Source: Rhodospirillaceae bacterium MC! | Lineage (GTDB): Bacteria; Pseudomonadota; Alphaproteobacteria; MC1 | DNA length: 64,000 nucleotides | Direction of reading: 5' to 3' | Assembly (NCBI GenBank): GCA_002632265.1 | Contig: NQOV01000005.1 | Coordinates: 62,246 to 126,245 of the forward strand | Part shown: in pieces, positions 27,452-37,642 of the stretch | Layout: each line of letters starts with the position of its first letter | Position numbering within the stretch: the first letter of the stretch is position 1 | Made by a program: the position numbers and the translations under genes | The notes under the pieces: model-generated | Database searches by the model: none | The model's input: only the letters and a program-made list of their open reading frames with translations | What the model was told of the DNA's origin: nothing

Positions 27452-30274
27452 ATGAAATTAGTAATAGTAGAATCACCAGCAAAAGCGAAGACGATTAACA
27501 AATATTTAGGCAATGATTACAAAGTTCTAGCGAGTTTTGGTCATGTGAGAGATCTACCACCTAAAGACGGTTCTGTACTTCCTGATAACGATTTTGAAAT
27601 GAAATGGGAAGTATCAACAAGATCAAAATCCCATATTAAAGCCATCAAAGACGCTGTAAAAGTCTGCGATTCTATTTATCTAGCGTCCGATCCCGACCGT
27701 GAGGGGGAGGCCATATCTTGGCACGTTATGGAAACCCTAGGCGGAGAAGAGAAACTTAAAAAGAAATACGATGTTAAACGTGTGGTATTCCACGAAATCA
27801 CAAAAACCGCCATTTTAAAAGCCATGTCCGAGCCACGTGATTTAAATACGGATCTAGTGGACGCATATTTCGCTCGTCGTGCTTTAGATTATCTAGTGGG
27901 CTTTAATTTATCGCCCATATTGTGGCGTAAACTCCCAGGAGCGAAATCCGCAGGACGTGTCCAATCTGTGGCCTTGCGTTTGGTTACCGATAGAGAAAGT
28001 GAAATCGAGAAATTCAAACCGCAGGAATTCTGGTCAATCAGTGCCGAATTTAAAACACAAATGGGCGAGAAATTCAATGCCAATCTAATGGAAAGCGATC
28101 TTCAAAAGCTCGCTAAGTTCGATATAACTACAGAAGAGCAAGCTCAAAAAATTCTCGAAAAAACGCTAAATAAAGCCTATAATGTGAGTAATGTGGAAAA
28201 GAAACGCCAACGCCGTAATCCTTATCCGCCCTTTACCACATCAACCTTACAACAAGAGGCCTCAAGAAAGTTATATTTTTCATCAAAGCAAACCATGCAA
28301 GTGGCACAAGGCTTATATGAAAATGGATTCATAACATACATGCGTACCGATGCCGTGAGTTTAAGTAAGGAGGCCGTAACCTCTGCTCGTGCGGTGGTTG
28401 AGCAATTGTATTCCGAGAAATTCCTACCGTCATCGCCGAACGTCTTTAAAAATAAGACCAAAAATGCCCAAGAGGCTCATGAGGCCATTCGTCCTACTGA
28501 TCTAACTAAACTTCCTGACACTCTAATTAATCAACTGGATAGAGATCAACAACGCTTATATGATCTTATTTGGAAAAGAACTATTGCATCACAAATGGCC
28601 CCAGCTCTAATTGATCAAACAATCGTAAGTATTTTAAGTGTTGATAAACAAGCAACATTCAAAGCTAACGGCTCTATGATCGCCTTTGCTGGTTTCTTGA
28701 AACTATACGAAGAAGGCAACGACAACGAAAGCGAAAGCGAATCAAATGAGAATGACGCAAGCAAAAAGAAAACTAAAAACACCGCTAAAAAAGAAGTACT
28801 ATTGCCACCACTTGAAGAGCAACAGGCCTTAAATCTTGGTAAAGATCCTGAAAAGAATCAGCATTTTACCAAACCGCCTGCACGCTTTAACGATGCGTCT
28901 TTAGTTAAAGAGTTAGAGGCTAAGGGGATTGGTCGTCCGTCTACATATGCGTCTATTTTATCGATTCTTGAAACTCGTAACTACGTGGAGAAAGATAAAT
29001 CACGCCGATACATCGCCACCATGAAAGGTCGCTTAGTTACAGAGTTCTTAAATAATTACTTTCATGATATCGTACAATATGACTTCACCGCCAATCTTGA
29101 AAATACCCTTGATGATATTTCCAATGGCGATGAACCATGGAAAAAAGTTCTTGCCAATTTCTGGACGCACTTCCACGCCAAAATCGAAGAGACAAACGAT
29201 ATAACCTTGCGTAATGTCTTAGATTATCTAAATGAACAGCTATCATATACTTTATTTGGTGCTGATAAGGATGATAAATGTCCTAAATGTGATGACGGTC
29301 ATTTAAATCTAAAACTGGGGAAAATGGGGGCTTTTATTGGATGTTCCAACTATCCTGATTGTAATGTTACCCGTCAAATCGGCAAGCTTGATGAAGACGG
29401 CAAAGTCATCCTAGATGATACGGACGCCAACAATATCGAACTAGGTACAGATTCGGAAAGTGGTAACATTGTTTATCTAAAAAAAGGTCCTTATGGTCAT
29501 TATATTCAATCTGGCGAATCAGGTACAGGCAAAAATAAACCGAAACGTGTGGGCTTACCTGAAGGGACAGATCTACAAACGGTAAATATTCAATTGGCTT
29601 TATCCTTATTAAGTTTACCTCGTGAAGTAAGTGTATATCCTGAAACTGGCGAAATGATCACCGCAGGAATTGGGCGTTACGGTCCATTCTTAAAACATAA
29701 AAGTAAGTTTGTCAGCCTACCGAAAGAAGATGACGTTTTAACCGTAGGGGCTAATCGTGCCATTTCTTTAGTGGCTACGGCCTTAGCGTCTTCTCCTGTT
29801 TCCGACGCTAAGGAATTAGGCGTACATCCCGATGATGAAAAACCAATCACAGTACAAAGCGGAAGATACGGCCCATATGTAAAACATGGTCGCACCAACG
29901 CCACCATTCCCAAAACCATGGAAATGGAAGACGTTACATTCGAAATAGCTCTTGATCTCATCAACAAAAAAGAAGAGCAAAAAGGCACTAAAACAAAAAA
30001 GAAAACCACCGCCAAAAAGACAACAGCGAAGAAAACCACAGCCAAGAAGACTACAGAGAAGAAGACTGCAGAGAAGAAAACTTCTACAGCTAAGAAGACT
30101 ACAGCTAAGAAGACTACAGCTAAGAAAACAACCACAACCAAGAAAGCAACTACCACCACGAAAAAAGCCACCACCACGAAAAAAGCTCCTGCCAAGAAGA
30201 CCACAACAGCCAAGAAATCAAGCGATTCCAAGATTGTATTAGATATGGATGTAACTTCTTCAGAAAAGAAATAA
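27452..30274 (+). CDS. topA: DNA topoisomerase I
   Basis: Type IA enzyme relaxing negative supercoils. 940 residues. TOPRIM at the N terminus (VIVESPAKAKTINKYLG, SDPDREGEAI), active-site Tyr in FITYMRTDAVS, and GRPSTYASI. One four-Cys zinc ribbon (CPKCDD...GCSNYPDC) follows, then three C-terminal repeat motifs of the GRYGPY type (KGPYGHYIQ, GRYGPFLKH, GRYGPYVKH). The last ~85 residues are a Lys/Thr-rich tail of repeated KKTTA units, histone H1-like, as in many high-mass TopA tails. An acidic insertion (NDNESESESNEND) lies near residue 430. Confidence 0.96.
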   Translation: MKLVIVESPAKAKTINKYLGNDYKVLASFGHVRDLPPKDGSVLPDNDFEMKWEVSTRSKSHIKAIKDAVKVCDSIYLASDPDREGEAISWHVMETLGGEEKLKKKYDVKRVVFHEITKTAILKAMSEPRDLNTDLVDAYFARRALDYLVGFNLSPILWRKLPGAKSAGRVQSVALRLVTDRESEIEKFKPQEFWSISAEFKTQMGEKFNANLMESDLQKLAKFDITTEEQAQKILEKTLNKAYNVSNVEKKRQRRNPYPPFTTSTLQQEASRKLYFSSKQTMQVAQGLYENGFITYMRTDAVSLSKEAVTSARAVVEQLYSEKFLPSSPNVFKNKTKNAQEAHEAIRPTDLTKLPDTLINQLDRDQQRLYDLIWKRTIASQMAPALIDQTIVSILSVDKQATFKANGSMIAFAGFLKLYEEGNDNESESESNENDASKKKTKNTAKKEVLLPPLEEQQALNLGKDPEKNQHFTKPPARFNDASLVKELEAKGIGRPSTYASILSILETRNYVEKDKSRRYIATMKGRLVTEFLNNYFHDIVQYDFTANLENTLDDISNGDEPWKKVLANFWTHFHAKIEETNDITLRNVLDYLNEQLSYTLFGADKDDKCPKCDDGHLNLKLGKMGAFIGCSNYPDCNVTRQIGKLDEDGKVILDDTDANNIELGTDSESGNIVYLKKGPYGHYIQSGESGTGKNKPKRVGLPEGTDLQTVNIQLALSLLSLPREVSVYPETGEMITAGIGRYGPFLKHKSKFVSLPKEDDVLTVGANRAISLVATALASSPVSDAKELGVHPDDEKPITVQSGRYGPYVKHGRTNATIPKTMEMEDVTFEIALDLINKKEEQKGTKTKKKTTAKKTTAKKTTAKKTTEKKTAEKKTSTAKKTTAKKTTAKKTTTTKKATTTTKKATTTKKAPAKKTTTAKKSSDSKIVLDMDVTSSEKK

Positions 30275-30322
30275 TATTAACTTAAGTTATATTAGTTAGT
30301 ATTATCCAATGAGTACAATTTT

Positions 30323-30922
30323 ATGAAAGATAACAAGAAAAAAGATAACTATTCCAATCAACCAAAAGATCCCAAAAAGTTAAGCGAGCGTCATATATAT
30401 AACCTAGCAACTTTCTATTTGAAACGCTTTTCGGCTACGTCTCATTCCTTAAGGGCGTATCTTGTGAGAAAATCTCTAACTAGCACAAAATTCCATGGGC
30501 AAAACATGGAAGACGCTCACACATGGATCGAAATAGCCATTGAAAAACTAACACAAGCAGGCGTATTAAATGATCAACGTTACACCAAAGCAAAAATCTC
30601 ATATTTACTCCGTCATGGACACTCGCAAAAGAAAATAATCCTAAAACTAAAAGAAAAAGGCATTGACGAGAGCCTAACAAAACAAGCCTTAACAGAAATA
30701 ATCCAAGAAGAGAATCTCCAAACAAGCAACATCGAGCTTATATCCGCTAGCAAATATGTAAAAAAACGAAAATTCGGTGCTTTCCGCACAGTAGAACTGG
30801 ATGAAAAACGCAAAAACAAAGAACTATCAGCCCTAGCACGCCAAGGATTCTCTTTCGAAATCTCCCTACAAGCCCTAAACCTAACCTCCAGCGATCACGA
30901 AAAGCTAAACCTAGATCTATAA
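30323..30922 (+). CDS. recX: RecX-family protein
   Basis: 199 residues, helical and basic. The order NLATFYLKRFSATSHSLRAYL, then AIEKLTQAGVLNDQRYTKAKI, then LKLKEKGIDESLTKQAL matches the three-helix repeats of RecX, which inhibits RecA filaments. The residues ALARQGFSFEISLQAL at the end are the usual C-terminal RecX repeat. It is 48 nt after topA. recA is not in the window. Confidence 0.8.
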   Translation: MKDNKKKDNYSNQPKDPKKLSERHIYNLATFYLKRFSATSHSLRAYLVRKSLTSTKFHGQNMEDAHTWIEIAIEKLTQAGVLNDQRYTKAKISYLLRHGHSQKKIILKLKEKGIDESLTKQALTEIIQEENLQTSNIELISASKYVKKRKFGAFRTVELDEKRKNKELSALARQGFSFEISLQALNLTSSDHEKLNLDL

Positions 30923-30924
30923 AT

Positions 30925-31686
30925 TTAATTACCATAATACAACATCTTAGATCTATTAAAGGCGATTTGCTTTTCCATGGCTTTAACTTGTGTTGTAACT
31001 CGTTTTATGGCGTATTGATTGAGAGACTTTTGTAAGGATACTAAAATAGCACTCCCCTTATATCTGGAATTCTTTTTGCGGATTAGTTCCCACATGTAGG
31101 CTTTTTCATTATTGGCTCGTACGCCGACACCATAATATAACATGCGAGCAATTAATTCTTGCCCCTTATAGCTCCCTAACATCGCCGATCTATAGCCCCA
31201 ATAGTAGGCTTGTTTATAGTTATAGTCTTGATTATTGATGTTATTTGGGCGATTGCTATGGCTATTTATTTGAGTTTTCTTATAATACATATAAGCAAGA
31301 ACTTCTTGAGCCTTAAGATAATCCCCATTTGCCGATTGGATCAGCCAAGAAATGGCTTGTTTTATCTTGGCTTGCTTATATAAGTACAGACCTAAATAAT
31401 ATTGAGATTCTCCATTGCCTTGTTGTGCTGATAATTTGCGATATCTATGGGCAAGTTCTAAGTTATTTTCATTGGCATAAAGATAAAACAAAGCTTTCAA
31501 TGCTTGAGAATTATTCCTTAATCTTTTCAAGCATGAAAGATTTTTCTTACAATTATCTACCGCTTTATTCTCTCTTATTAAGGTATCTCTAGTTAAATTA
31601 GCATAGGAAAATGTCGGATAAAATAACACAAGATTGAGCATAAAAAATAGGTTAACAATATGGATTCTTGATATTTTATTTCTCAT
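30925..31686 (-). CDS. Exported Sel1-like repeat protein
   Basis: 253 residues. A signal peptide is clear (MRNKISRIHIVNLFFMLNLV, with FSYAN as a plausible cleavage region). Sel1-type repeats follow: GESQYYLGLYLYKQAKIKQA, LKAQEVLAYMYYKK and GQELIARMLYYGVGVRANNE. Such proteins serve as periplasmic or outer-membrane protein-binding scaffolds. Its stop is 2 nt from the convergent recX stop. Confidence 0.7.
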   Translation of the reverse strand: MRNKISRIHIVNLFFMLNLVLFYPTFSYANLTRDTLIRENKAVDNCKKNLSCLKRLRNNSQALKALFYLYANENNLELAHRYRKLSAQQGNGESQYYLGLYLYKQAKIKQAISWLIQSANGDYLKAQEVLAYMYYKKTQINSHSNRPNNINNQDYNYKQAYYWGYRSAMLGSYKGQELIARMLYYGVGVRANNEKAYMWELIRKKNSRYKGSAILVSLQKSLNQYAIKRVTTQVKAMEKQIAFNRSKMLYYGN

Positions 31687-31829
31687 TATTGTAACTTTTC
31701 ATTAATTTAGATTAATTTTTTATTCTCGTAACAGTTATAAAATCAATAGCTAAGTTACGATAACACATAATATATTTATATATCTTATAGGATGAAAAAG
31801 TCAAACTTTTTATTTTTTAAAAATTGTTA

Positions 31830-31858
31830 TTGATTTTTTAAGATCAATAAGATACAAT
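31830..31858 (+). promoter_or_regulatory. Promoter of the 192-aa gene
   Basis: TTGATT, exactly 17 nt, TACAAT, 41 nt before the ATG. Confidence 0.5.
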
Positions 31859-31899
31859 CATATTAAATTAAACATATTACACTTAAAGGAGATTGTATA

Positions 31900-32478
31900 A
31901 TGCCTTCTAATAAATCACTTGATGACATGACAGATTCTTTTGTTACTTTTGATGAAGACGATGTATTCGGCGATAGTGCTGAAAATGTTGCTCCTGGTAA
32001 AAAACACATACTAGAAGAATCTAAAAAAGATGTGGATTTATCTTTCATTACTATTGAAGACGCAGTTTCAAAAATGGTTAGCAAAGAAATAACTGTTATT
32101 AGCGATTATGCCGATAAAAAAATCGATAAAAAACAAATGAGTGAGATTCGCTACAACTTACCTAAGGAATCAGGTCTAGAAGATGCTCTATTTAAGCAAC
32201 GTGCAGCGGTTCAACGCTTTTCACTGATCTATTCATTCATTAAAGTTGTTGATTCATACGATAGCATAGATCAGATATTTGATATTATCGTAAGTGTTTG
32301 TTTCCGTGATAAATCCGATGTGGAAGAACGTCCAGAACGTAAGGATATCATCAAAGGTCTTGCCCAAGCACTCCTTAACTATACAAAAAATGGTAAAACC
32401 GATAAACTAGATGACGAACTACAAATATGGTGGGATAAACTTCTAGCAGATCTACGATCATTAAATCGCAACATCTAA
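31900..32478 (+). CDS. Unknown acidic 192-aa protein
   Basis: Not recognised. No signal peptide or membrane segment. The first ~60 residues are acidic and probably disordered (FDEDDVFGDSAEN); the rest is helical. It has a promoter, an AAGGAGA ribosome binding site 12 nt before the ATG, and a hairpin element directly after the stop, so it is likely expressed. The gene is alone between the sel1 gene (-) and prfC. Confidence 0.65.
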   Translation: MPSNKSLDDMTDSFVTFDEDDVFGDSAENVAPGKKHILEESKKDVDLSFITIEDAVSKMVSKEITVISDYADKKIDKKQMSEIRYNLPKESGLEDALFKQRAAVQRFSLIYSFIKVVDSYDSIDQIFDIIVSVCFRDKSDVEERPERKDIIKGLAQALLNYTKNGKTDKLDDELQIWWDKLLADLRSLNRNI

Positions 32479-32480
32479 TC

Positions 32481-32560
32481 TTAAGGGGTGGGAATAAAGG
32501 GTAGAATAGATACTCATTCAACGTCCTTAAGCCATGCTTATGTATGGGTGTTGTGTTGTA
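32481..32560 (-). repeat. Long-hairpin family, partial copy (inverted)
   Basis: Its + strand carries ACTCATTCAACGTCCTTAAG, which matches the complement of the 61.9-kb copy (CTTAAGAGCGTTGAATGAGT) except for two changes, followed by a TTATGTATGGGTGTTG core. The other half of the hairpin is missing or diverged. It begins 3 nt after the stop of the 192-aa gene. Confidence 0.6.
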
Positions 32561-32606
32561 TTATATTTCTTTATATATACTCATCTTAATAGAAAGATAA
32601 CAACCC

Positions 32607-34193
32607 ATGTCTAAATTAGAAGACAACATCAAGAAACGCAAAACCTTTGCCATTATCAGCCACCCTGACGCAGGTAAAACCACATTAACAGAAAAATTGT
32701 TATTATTTGGTGGTGCTATTTCCATGGCTGGAGCGGTTAAATCTAAGGGCGAAAAGCGTCGCACTACATCCGATTGGATGAAAGTAGAACAAGAACGTGG
32801 GATCTCTGTTGCCTCATCGGTTATGACGTTCATATATAACGGTATAAATTTCAATCTCTTAGATACTCCTGGGCATGAAGATTTCTCGGAAGATACTTAC
32901 AGAGTACTAACCGCTGTAGATAGTTCTATCATGGTCATTGATAGTGCTAAGGGAATCGAGGCCCAAACAAAAAAGCTTTTTGAAGTTTGTCGCCTGCGTG
33001 ATGTTCCAATCGCCACATTCATCAATAAACTTGATAGAAATGGGCGTGATCCTTTTGACTTACTCGATGAAATCGAACAAACCCTTGCTCTTGAAGTAAC
33101 TCCTGCGAGCTGGCCCATTGGTATGGGTAAAGAGTTTCTTGGCTGTTATGATATTTTACATGATGAATTATTACTTCTACCTAAAGGTCAAAATAGTAAT
33201 CTTGCCCAAGGTATAAAAGTCGACGGCTTAAACGATCCGCAACTTGATGAACTTCTCCCAGAACACGCCATAAAAAAGTTGCGTGAAGATGTGGAAATGG
33301 TACGAGAACTTTGTCCTAAATTTGATCTTGAAGCCTATGAAGCAGGCTACCAAACTCCCATATTTTTCGGTTCGGCTGTGAATAATTTCGGCGTACGTGA
33401 AATGTTAAATGGTCTCGTTGAATTCGCTCCCACCCCCATATCACGAGAAGCAAAAGAACGCACTGTTGAAGCCATTGAAGAAAAACCCACAGGATTCATT
33501 TTCAAAATTCAAGCCAATACCGATCCTAAGCACCGTGATCGCATAGCATTCATGCGTTTATGCTCGGGAAAATTCACAAAAGGACAAAAGCTATTACACA
33601 TTCCTAGCAATAAAAGTATGAACATTCATAGTCCGATTATCTTCATGGCTCAAGAACGTGAAATTGTAGAAGAGGCATACAGTGGCGATATTATCGGCAT
33701 TCCCAACCACGGCAATTTAAAGATCGGCGATTCCTTAACCAGTGGCGAGATCTTAAACTTTAAGGGCATTCCTGATTTTGCTCCCGAAATCATCCAAAAG
33801 GCACGCCCTAAAGATCCCTTAAAGGCTAAGCATTTAGGTAAAGCATTACAACAAATCGCCGAAGAAGGATCAGCTCGAGTATTTAAGCCACTCATGGGCA
33901 GTGATTGGATCGTTGGTGTTGTCGGCGTGTTACAATTCGAAGTATTAGCCGATCGCTTACGCACCGAATACAATGTGGACGCCATATTCGAACAAACATC
34001 CCTAAATACCACCCGCTGGCTTTTTGCCGAAAACAACCCCACCCTAAAAAACTTCATCGATACTAACCGCAGTGCCATAGCCTTCGACATCGACGAAACC
34101 CCCGTATTCCTAGCCCGCAACGCTTGGCACTTGGAAGACGCCGAACGAGACAACAAAGAAATAGAATTCGTAAAAGTGCGAGAACACCGCTAG
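32607..34193 (+). CDS. prfC: Peptide chain release factor 3
   Basis: A GTPase that recycles RF1/RF2 from the ribosome. 528 residues, typical. G motifs: G1 SHPDAGKTTL, G3 DTPGHEDFSEDTYR, G4 NKLDR. KGEKRRTTSDWMKVEQERGI is the usual switch region. It stands alone between two unrelated genes. About 120 nt separate it from the 192-aa gene. Confidence 0.96.
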   Translation: MSKLEDNIKKRKTFAIISHPDAGKTTLTEKLLLFGGAISMAGAVKSKGEKRRTTSDWMKVEQERGISVASSVMTFIYNGINFNLLDTPGHEDFSEDTYRVLTAVDSSIMVIDSAKGIEAQTKKLFEVCRLRDVPIATFINKLDRNGRDPFDLLDEIEQTLALEVTPASWPIGMGKEFLGCYDILHDELLLLPKGQNSNLAQGIKVDGLNDPQLDELLPEHAIKKLREDVEMVRELCPKFDLEAYEAGYQTPIFFGSAVNNFGVREMLNGLVEFAPTPISREAKERTVEAIEEKPTGFIFKIQANTDPKHRDRIAFMRLCSGKFTKGQKLLHIPSNKSMNIHSPIIFMAQEREIVEEAYSGDIIGIPNHGNLKIGDSLTSGEILNFKGIPDFAPEIIQKARPKDPLKAKHLGKALQQIAEEGSARVFKPLMGSDWIVGVVGVLQFEVLADRLRTEYNVDAIFEQTSLNTTRWLFAENNPTLKNFIDTNRSAIAFDIDETPVFLARNAWHLEDAERDNKEIEFVKVREHR

Positions 34194-34221
34194 ATAAACT
34201 TCTTATCAAAGCAAGATATTA

Positions 34222-34250
34222 TTGACATTCACAATCTTTCATGCTAAGAT
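34222..34250 (+). promoter_or_regulatory. Promoter of the sugar isomerase-aminotransferase fusion
   Basis: TTGACA, exactly 17 nt, TAAGAT, about 42 nt before the GTG start. Confidence 0.55.
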
Positions 34251-34291
34251 AAGAAATTATATATAAAACTAATTTTAAGGATCGTATCGTC

Positions 34292-35836
34292 GTGTCTATT
34301 CCGCATATTATCAAAACTCAATTCTTACAAAATAATTTAGATAGTCAAAAAGCGTCCAAGCGAACACAATTAAATATCATAGAAGTATCTAAGCATACGA
34401 AATTTAATGTTAAGAGAAATTATCTCATATCGAATTTTGACAATGGAGAGATTCGTGGTCATCATGCTCATAAAGAGTTACATCAATTATTAATGGCGGT
34501 ATCAGGCTCATTTACCATAGAATTATCCAACGAGAACTTTAAGCAAGAATTCTTTTTAGATTCTCCCAATGACGCCCTATACATTCCCCCAGGATATTGG
34601 CGAAGATTATACGATTTTAGCGAAGACGCTGTCTGTTCCGTATTGTGTTCCCATGAGTTTTTTGAAAGTGATTATATCCGTGATCATGATGAATTCGTTC
34701 TATGGCAAAAAAATAATGAGATCATTCAGAGTGTGCCGTATAATAAATTTAAATCCTATTATAAAGAGTTAAAATTCGAGCTAGATACGGCCTATGAGAA
34801 TGTAATGGATTCCGCAAATTACATTAATGGTAACTTTCTTAAAACCTTTGAAGAAGAATTCGCTAAAACTTGCGGAGTAAAACACTGTATCGGCGTAGGC
34901 AATGGCTTGGACGCCATAACCCTTTCTATGCAGGCATGGGGATTTACCAATAAAACTGATGAAGTAATCTGTGCTACTAATAGTTTTGTCGCTACCGCTT
35001 TGGGGATCACTAAGGCGGGGGCTACTCCTGTATTAGTTGAGGCCGACGCACGCACATATAATATTGATCCTAAAGAAATCAAAAAGCATATCACGAGTAA
35101 AACAAAAGCCATTGCCCTAACCCATTTATATGGCCAGCCTGCACAAATGGATGAAATTATAGCACTGGCAAAAGAGCATAATCTCAAAGTATTTGAAGAT
35201 TCAGCACAAGCACATCTCGCAGAATATAAGGGCAAAAAGTGCGGAAACTTAGGCGACGCTAGTGGCTTTAGCTTTTATCCAACCAAAAATCTCGGAGCGT
35301 TTGGCGACGCTGGAGCTATCACAACCAACGATGACGCCCTAGCAAAAAAAATCAGATTGCTAAGAAATTATGGTTCTGATGTTAAGTATCATCATGAAGA
35401 GTTGGGAATGAATTCAAGATTGGATGAACTGCAAGCGGCCTTTCTAAGTGTTAAACTAAAACATCTAGATAAATGGACCGCCACTAAAGAAAAGCTAGCT
35501 CAAATTTATTTACGAGAATTAAAAGATCTTAAAACAATCGTACTTCCCTATGTACCTGATAATGTAAAACCCGTATGGCACGTGTTCGCCGTAAGGATCT
35601 TAAATGGCAAACGTGATGAATTTATTCAGCATTTACAAAAGCATAACATCGGATACAACATTCATTATCCTATCCCCATTCACATGCAGGATTGCTATAA
35701 GGATCTCGGATACACCGCCGAAAGTATGCCCATAGCTCAACAACAAGCTAAAGAACTTATTAGCTTACCACTGGATTACTTTCACAGTGAAGAAGAAATA
35801 TTACACATTTCAAATATTATTAAAGAATTTAATTAA
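34292..35836 (+). CDS. Fusion: FdtA/WxcM-type sugar ketoisomerase + DegT/DnrJ/EryC1 aminotransferase
   Basis: 514 residues, GTG start with AAGGAT upstream. Residues ~1-135 are a cupin of the FdtA/WxcM type ([28 protein letters not shown]), which isomerises dTDP-4-keto-6-deoxyglucose. Residues ~150-514 are a PLP aminotransferase: [39 protein letters not shown], and [17 protein letters not shown] with the PLP lysine. Together they would make a dTDP-3-amino-3,6-dideoxyhexose for a surface glycan; separate FdtA and FdtB do this in other bacteria. No other sugar-nucleotide gene is adjacent. An O-antigen or flagellin-glycosylation role is speculative. Confidence 0.85.
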   Translation: MSIPHIIKTQFLQNNLDSQKASKRTQLNIIEVSKHTKFNVKRNYLISNFDNGEIRGHHAHKELHQLLMAVSGSFTIELSNENFKQEFFLDSPNDALYIPPGYWRRLYDFSEDAVCSVLCSHEFFESDYIRDHDEFVLWQKNNEIIQSVPYNKFKSYYKELKFELDTAYENVMDSANYINGNFLKTFEEEFAKTCGVKHCIGVGNGLDAITLSMQAWGFTNKTDEVICATNSFVATALGITKAGATPVLVEADARTYNIDPKEIKKHITSKTKAIALTHLYGQPAQMDEIIALAKEHNLKVFEDSAQAHLAEYKGKKCGNLGDASGFSFYPTKNLGAFGDAGAITTNDDALAKKIRLLRNYGSDVKYHHEELGMNSRLDELQAAFLSVKLKHLDKWTATKEKLAQIYLRELKDLKTIVLPYVPDNVKPVWHVFAVRILNGKRDEFIQHLQKHNIGYNIHYPIPIHMQDCYKDLGYTAESMPIAQQQAKELISLPLDYFHSEEEILHISNIIKEFN

Positions 35837-35856
35837 GATTTTAATTAAGATTTTAA

Positions 35857-35905
35857 AATATCCTTACAACTATAATCATTATTATAAATCAAGTTGTTGG
35901 ATATT
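35857..35905 (+). terminator. Terminator after the sugar fusion gene
   Basis: AATATCC..ACAACT pairs with AGTTGT.GGATATT with 1-2-nt bulges and a ~20-nt loop, then a run of T. Confidence 0.65.
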
Positions 35906-35972
35906 TTTTACCTAACTTTTCTTTATTTGTAAGACATTTAACATAAATAAAATATCTTACGATTTTTTTCTA

Positions 35973-36001
35973 TTGACTTCATGATTATTATACTCTATAC
36001 T
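35973..36001 (+). promoter_or_regulatory. Promoter of lrgA-lrgB
   Basis: TTGACT, exactly 17 nt, TATACT, about 65 nt before the lrgA ATG. Confidence 0.55.
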
Positions 36002-36066
36002 ACAAAATATATAATTAATATGTAAGATAAATTAATCCTAATACAGAGAAAAAAGAGAAGAAAATA

Positions 36067-36480
36067 ATGAACGCTTTTGTAATTTTATGTATATTTGCAT
36101 TTATTGGAACATTTCTTTCAAAATGTTTTAATATCCCCATACCTGGCTCCGTTTTAGGTAGTATGATATTTTTTATCTACGCCTTAGCAACACGTGGCTT
36201 TAAAATAAGATTCATAGAACAAACAAACCTTTTATTAACATATATAGCCCTGCTAATTTTACCTTTATGTATTAAATTAGTAGATAGCTATCAACAATTT
36301 TTACATAATGCCGTTGGGATAATAGTATCACTTGTTATTTCAACCATATGCGGTAGTATGGTAACAGGTATTATCTTTAACATCTTCCTAAGAAGAGAAA
36401 ATAGAAAACACTTGCACAGAGTTTTATATCAAACAATACGAAAAAAGAAACGTAAAGTAATCAAACCTAAATCCTTATAA
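36067..36480 (+). CDS. lrgA: LrgA/CidA-family holin-like membrane protein
   Basis: 137 residues with about four membrane segments and a basic tail (KKKRKVIKP). GTFLSKCFNIPIPGSVLGSMIFF matches the CidA/LrgA signature around IPGSVLG. The family is linked to murein hydrolase control, programmed lysis and, in some organisms, pyruvate transport. lrgB follows after 62 nt. Confidence 0.8.
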   Translation: MNAFVILCIFAFIGTFLSKCFNIPIPGSVLGSMIFFIYALATRGFKIRFIEQTNLLLTYIALLILPLCIKLVDSYQQFLHNAVGIIVSLVISTICGSMVTGIIFNIFLRRENRKHLHRVLYQTIRKKKRKVIKPKSL

Positions 36481-36542
36481 ATTATAGCTTATAGCTTATC
36501 ACTTGCAACTTACAATCAACTTAAAAGAAAGGCAATCCCCCC

Positions 36543-37259
36543 ATGCTAGATAGAATTTTCACTTCATTCGCTACCTTTGATCATACTTCATTATTTTATA
36601 TATTCCTAACAATTATAACGTATCTAGTAGCTCAATACTTATATTCAAAAACTCACAACTTTCCCCTATTTCACCCGATTGTTGGCAGTGGGGCAATGAT
36701 CATTGTCTATCTAAAATTAACCCATACCGATGTTGCAGAATATACCTCTGGTGCTCATTTTATCTCTGATTTATTAGCTCCTGCGATTGTTGGCTTGGCT
36801 GTGCCTGTATATGGTCAATTACGTGTTATTCGTGGGCGTTTAATTCCCATTGTGGTTTCCATATTAGCGGGATCTGTTACTACTATTGTAGTTGGATTTG
36901 GGATCGGATACCTATTCGGCTTTGGTCCAGAACTCTTAAAACCAATGCTCGTAAAAGCCGCAACCACCCCTATAGCTATTGCGGCTGGCGATATGTATGA
37001 TGCGTCAGCAATTGCGATTATTGTATATACTTTAGTATGTGGTATGTCAAGTATTTTCACAATATACCTGTTCCGCTTTTTCAGAATCAGAGATCATCGC
37101 TCTATGGGTCTAGCCCTTGGCACATGCTCCCATGCTTTCGGTACAGCCAATGCCTTTAGCATATCGCCCCAAGCTGGTGCATTCTCAAGCCTAGCACTCG
37201 CTACCAACGGTATAATGATCGCCATTGTCGTACCCCTAATAGCCAGCTTTATATTTTAA
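36543..37259 (+). CDS. lrgB: LrgB/CidB-family membrane protein
   Basis: 238 residues, about seven membrane segments. Conserved stretches: YLKLTHTDVAEYTSGAHFIS, LAPAIVGLAVPVYGQ, KAATTPIAIA, and GLALGTCSHAFGTANAF. It pairs with LrgA in the membrane. A hairpin (37274-37326) and palindrome copy C follow its stop. Confidence 0.88.
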   Translation: MLDRIFTSFATFDHTSLFYIFLTIITYLVAQYLYSKTHNFPLFHPIVGSGAMIIVYLKLTHTDVAEYTSGAHFISDLLAPAIVGLAVPVYGQLRVIRGRLIPIVVSILAGSVTTIVVGFGIGYLFGFGPELLKPMLVKAATTPIAIAAGDMYDASAIAIIVYTLVCGMSSIFTIYLFRFFRIRDHRSMGLALGTCSHAFGTANAFSISPQAGAFSSLALATNGIMIAIVVPLIASFIF

Positions 37260-37273
37260 AATAACCTATTGTT

Positions 37274-37326
37274 ATTCCATACCCTATCCTATTCTAATAG
37301 TATAGGGTATATGTATAGTATGGAAT
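37274..37326 (+). terminator. Hairpin after lrgB
   Basis: ATTCCATAC pairs with GTATGGAAT; an inner CCTAT/ATAGG helix extends it. No T-run. Possible terminator. Confidence 0.45.
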
Positions 37327-37364
37327 AGAAGATAAAAAATACTTGTGTTATACCCCACTGGTTA

Positions 37365-37403
37365 CTACAGTTACAGGCCTAAATATTAGGCCTGTAACTG
37401 TAG
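37365..37403. repeat. Palindrome family copy C, 18-bp perfect arms
   Basis: CTACAGTTACAGGCCTAA and its exact complement around a 3-nt ATA loop. The 17-nt core is the same as copy B, but the base next to it and the outer arms differ (ACAGGCC instead of GCTGGCC), with the change mirrored in both arms. Confidence 0.85.
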
Positions 37404-37642
37404 ACTAAAGTGGAGAATTAAAGCAACAAACTATAAATCAAAAGCAGAAAGTAAAAACAGAAAGTAAAAGCGAAAACTAAAAAGCAAAAGAGTATAAAAC
37501 ATAGAGATATTGCAGATCATATAAGTTTGTAGTTAGTATATATAAAAAATTTCTCGATGTTTACCATATAATAACTATTTTATTCTATAATATTCTTAAT
37601 TATTTACTTTTTGCAGTAAAGAATTTTAAGGAATGTAGCTAA

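Noticed and set aside
29677-30242. 184-aa (-) and 96-aa (+) ORFs in the topA tail
   Set aside because: Shadows of the Lys-rich C terminus in other frames; composition mirrors the AAG/ACA codons.
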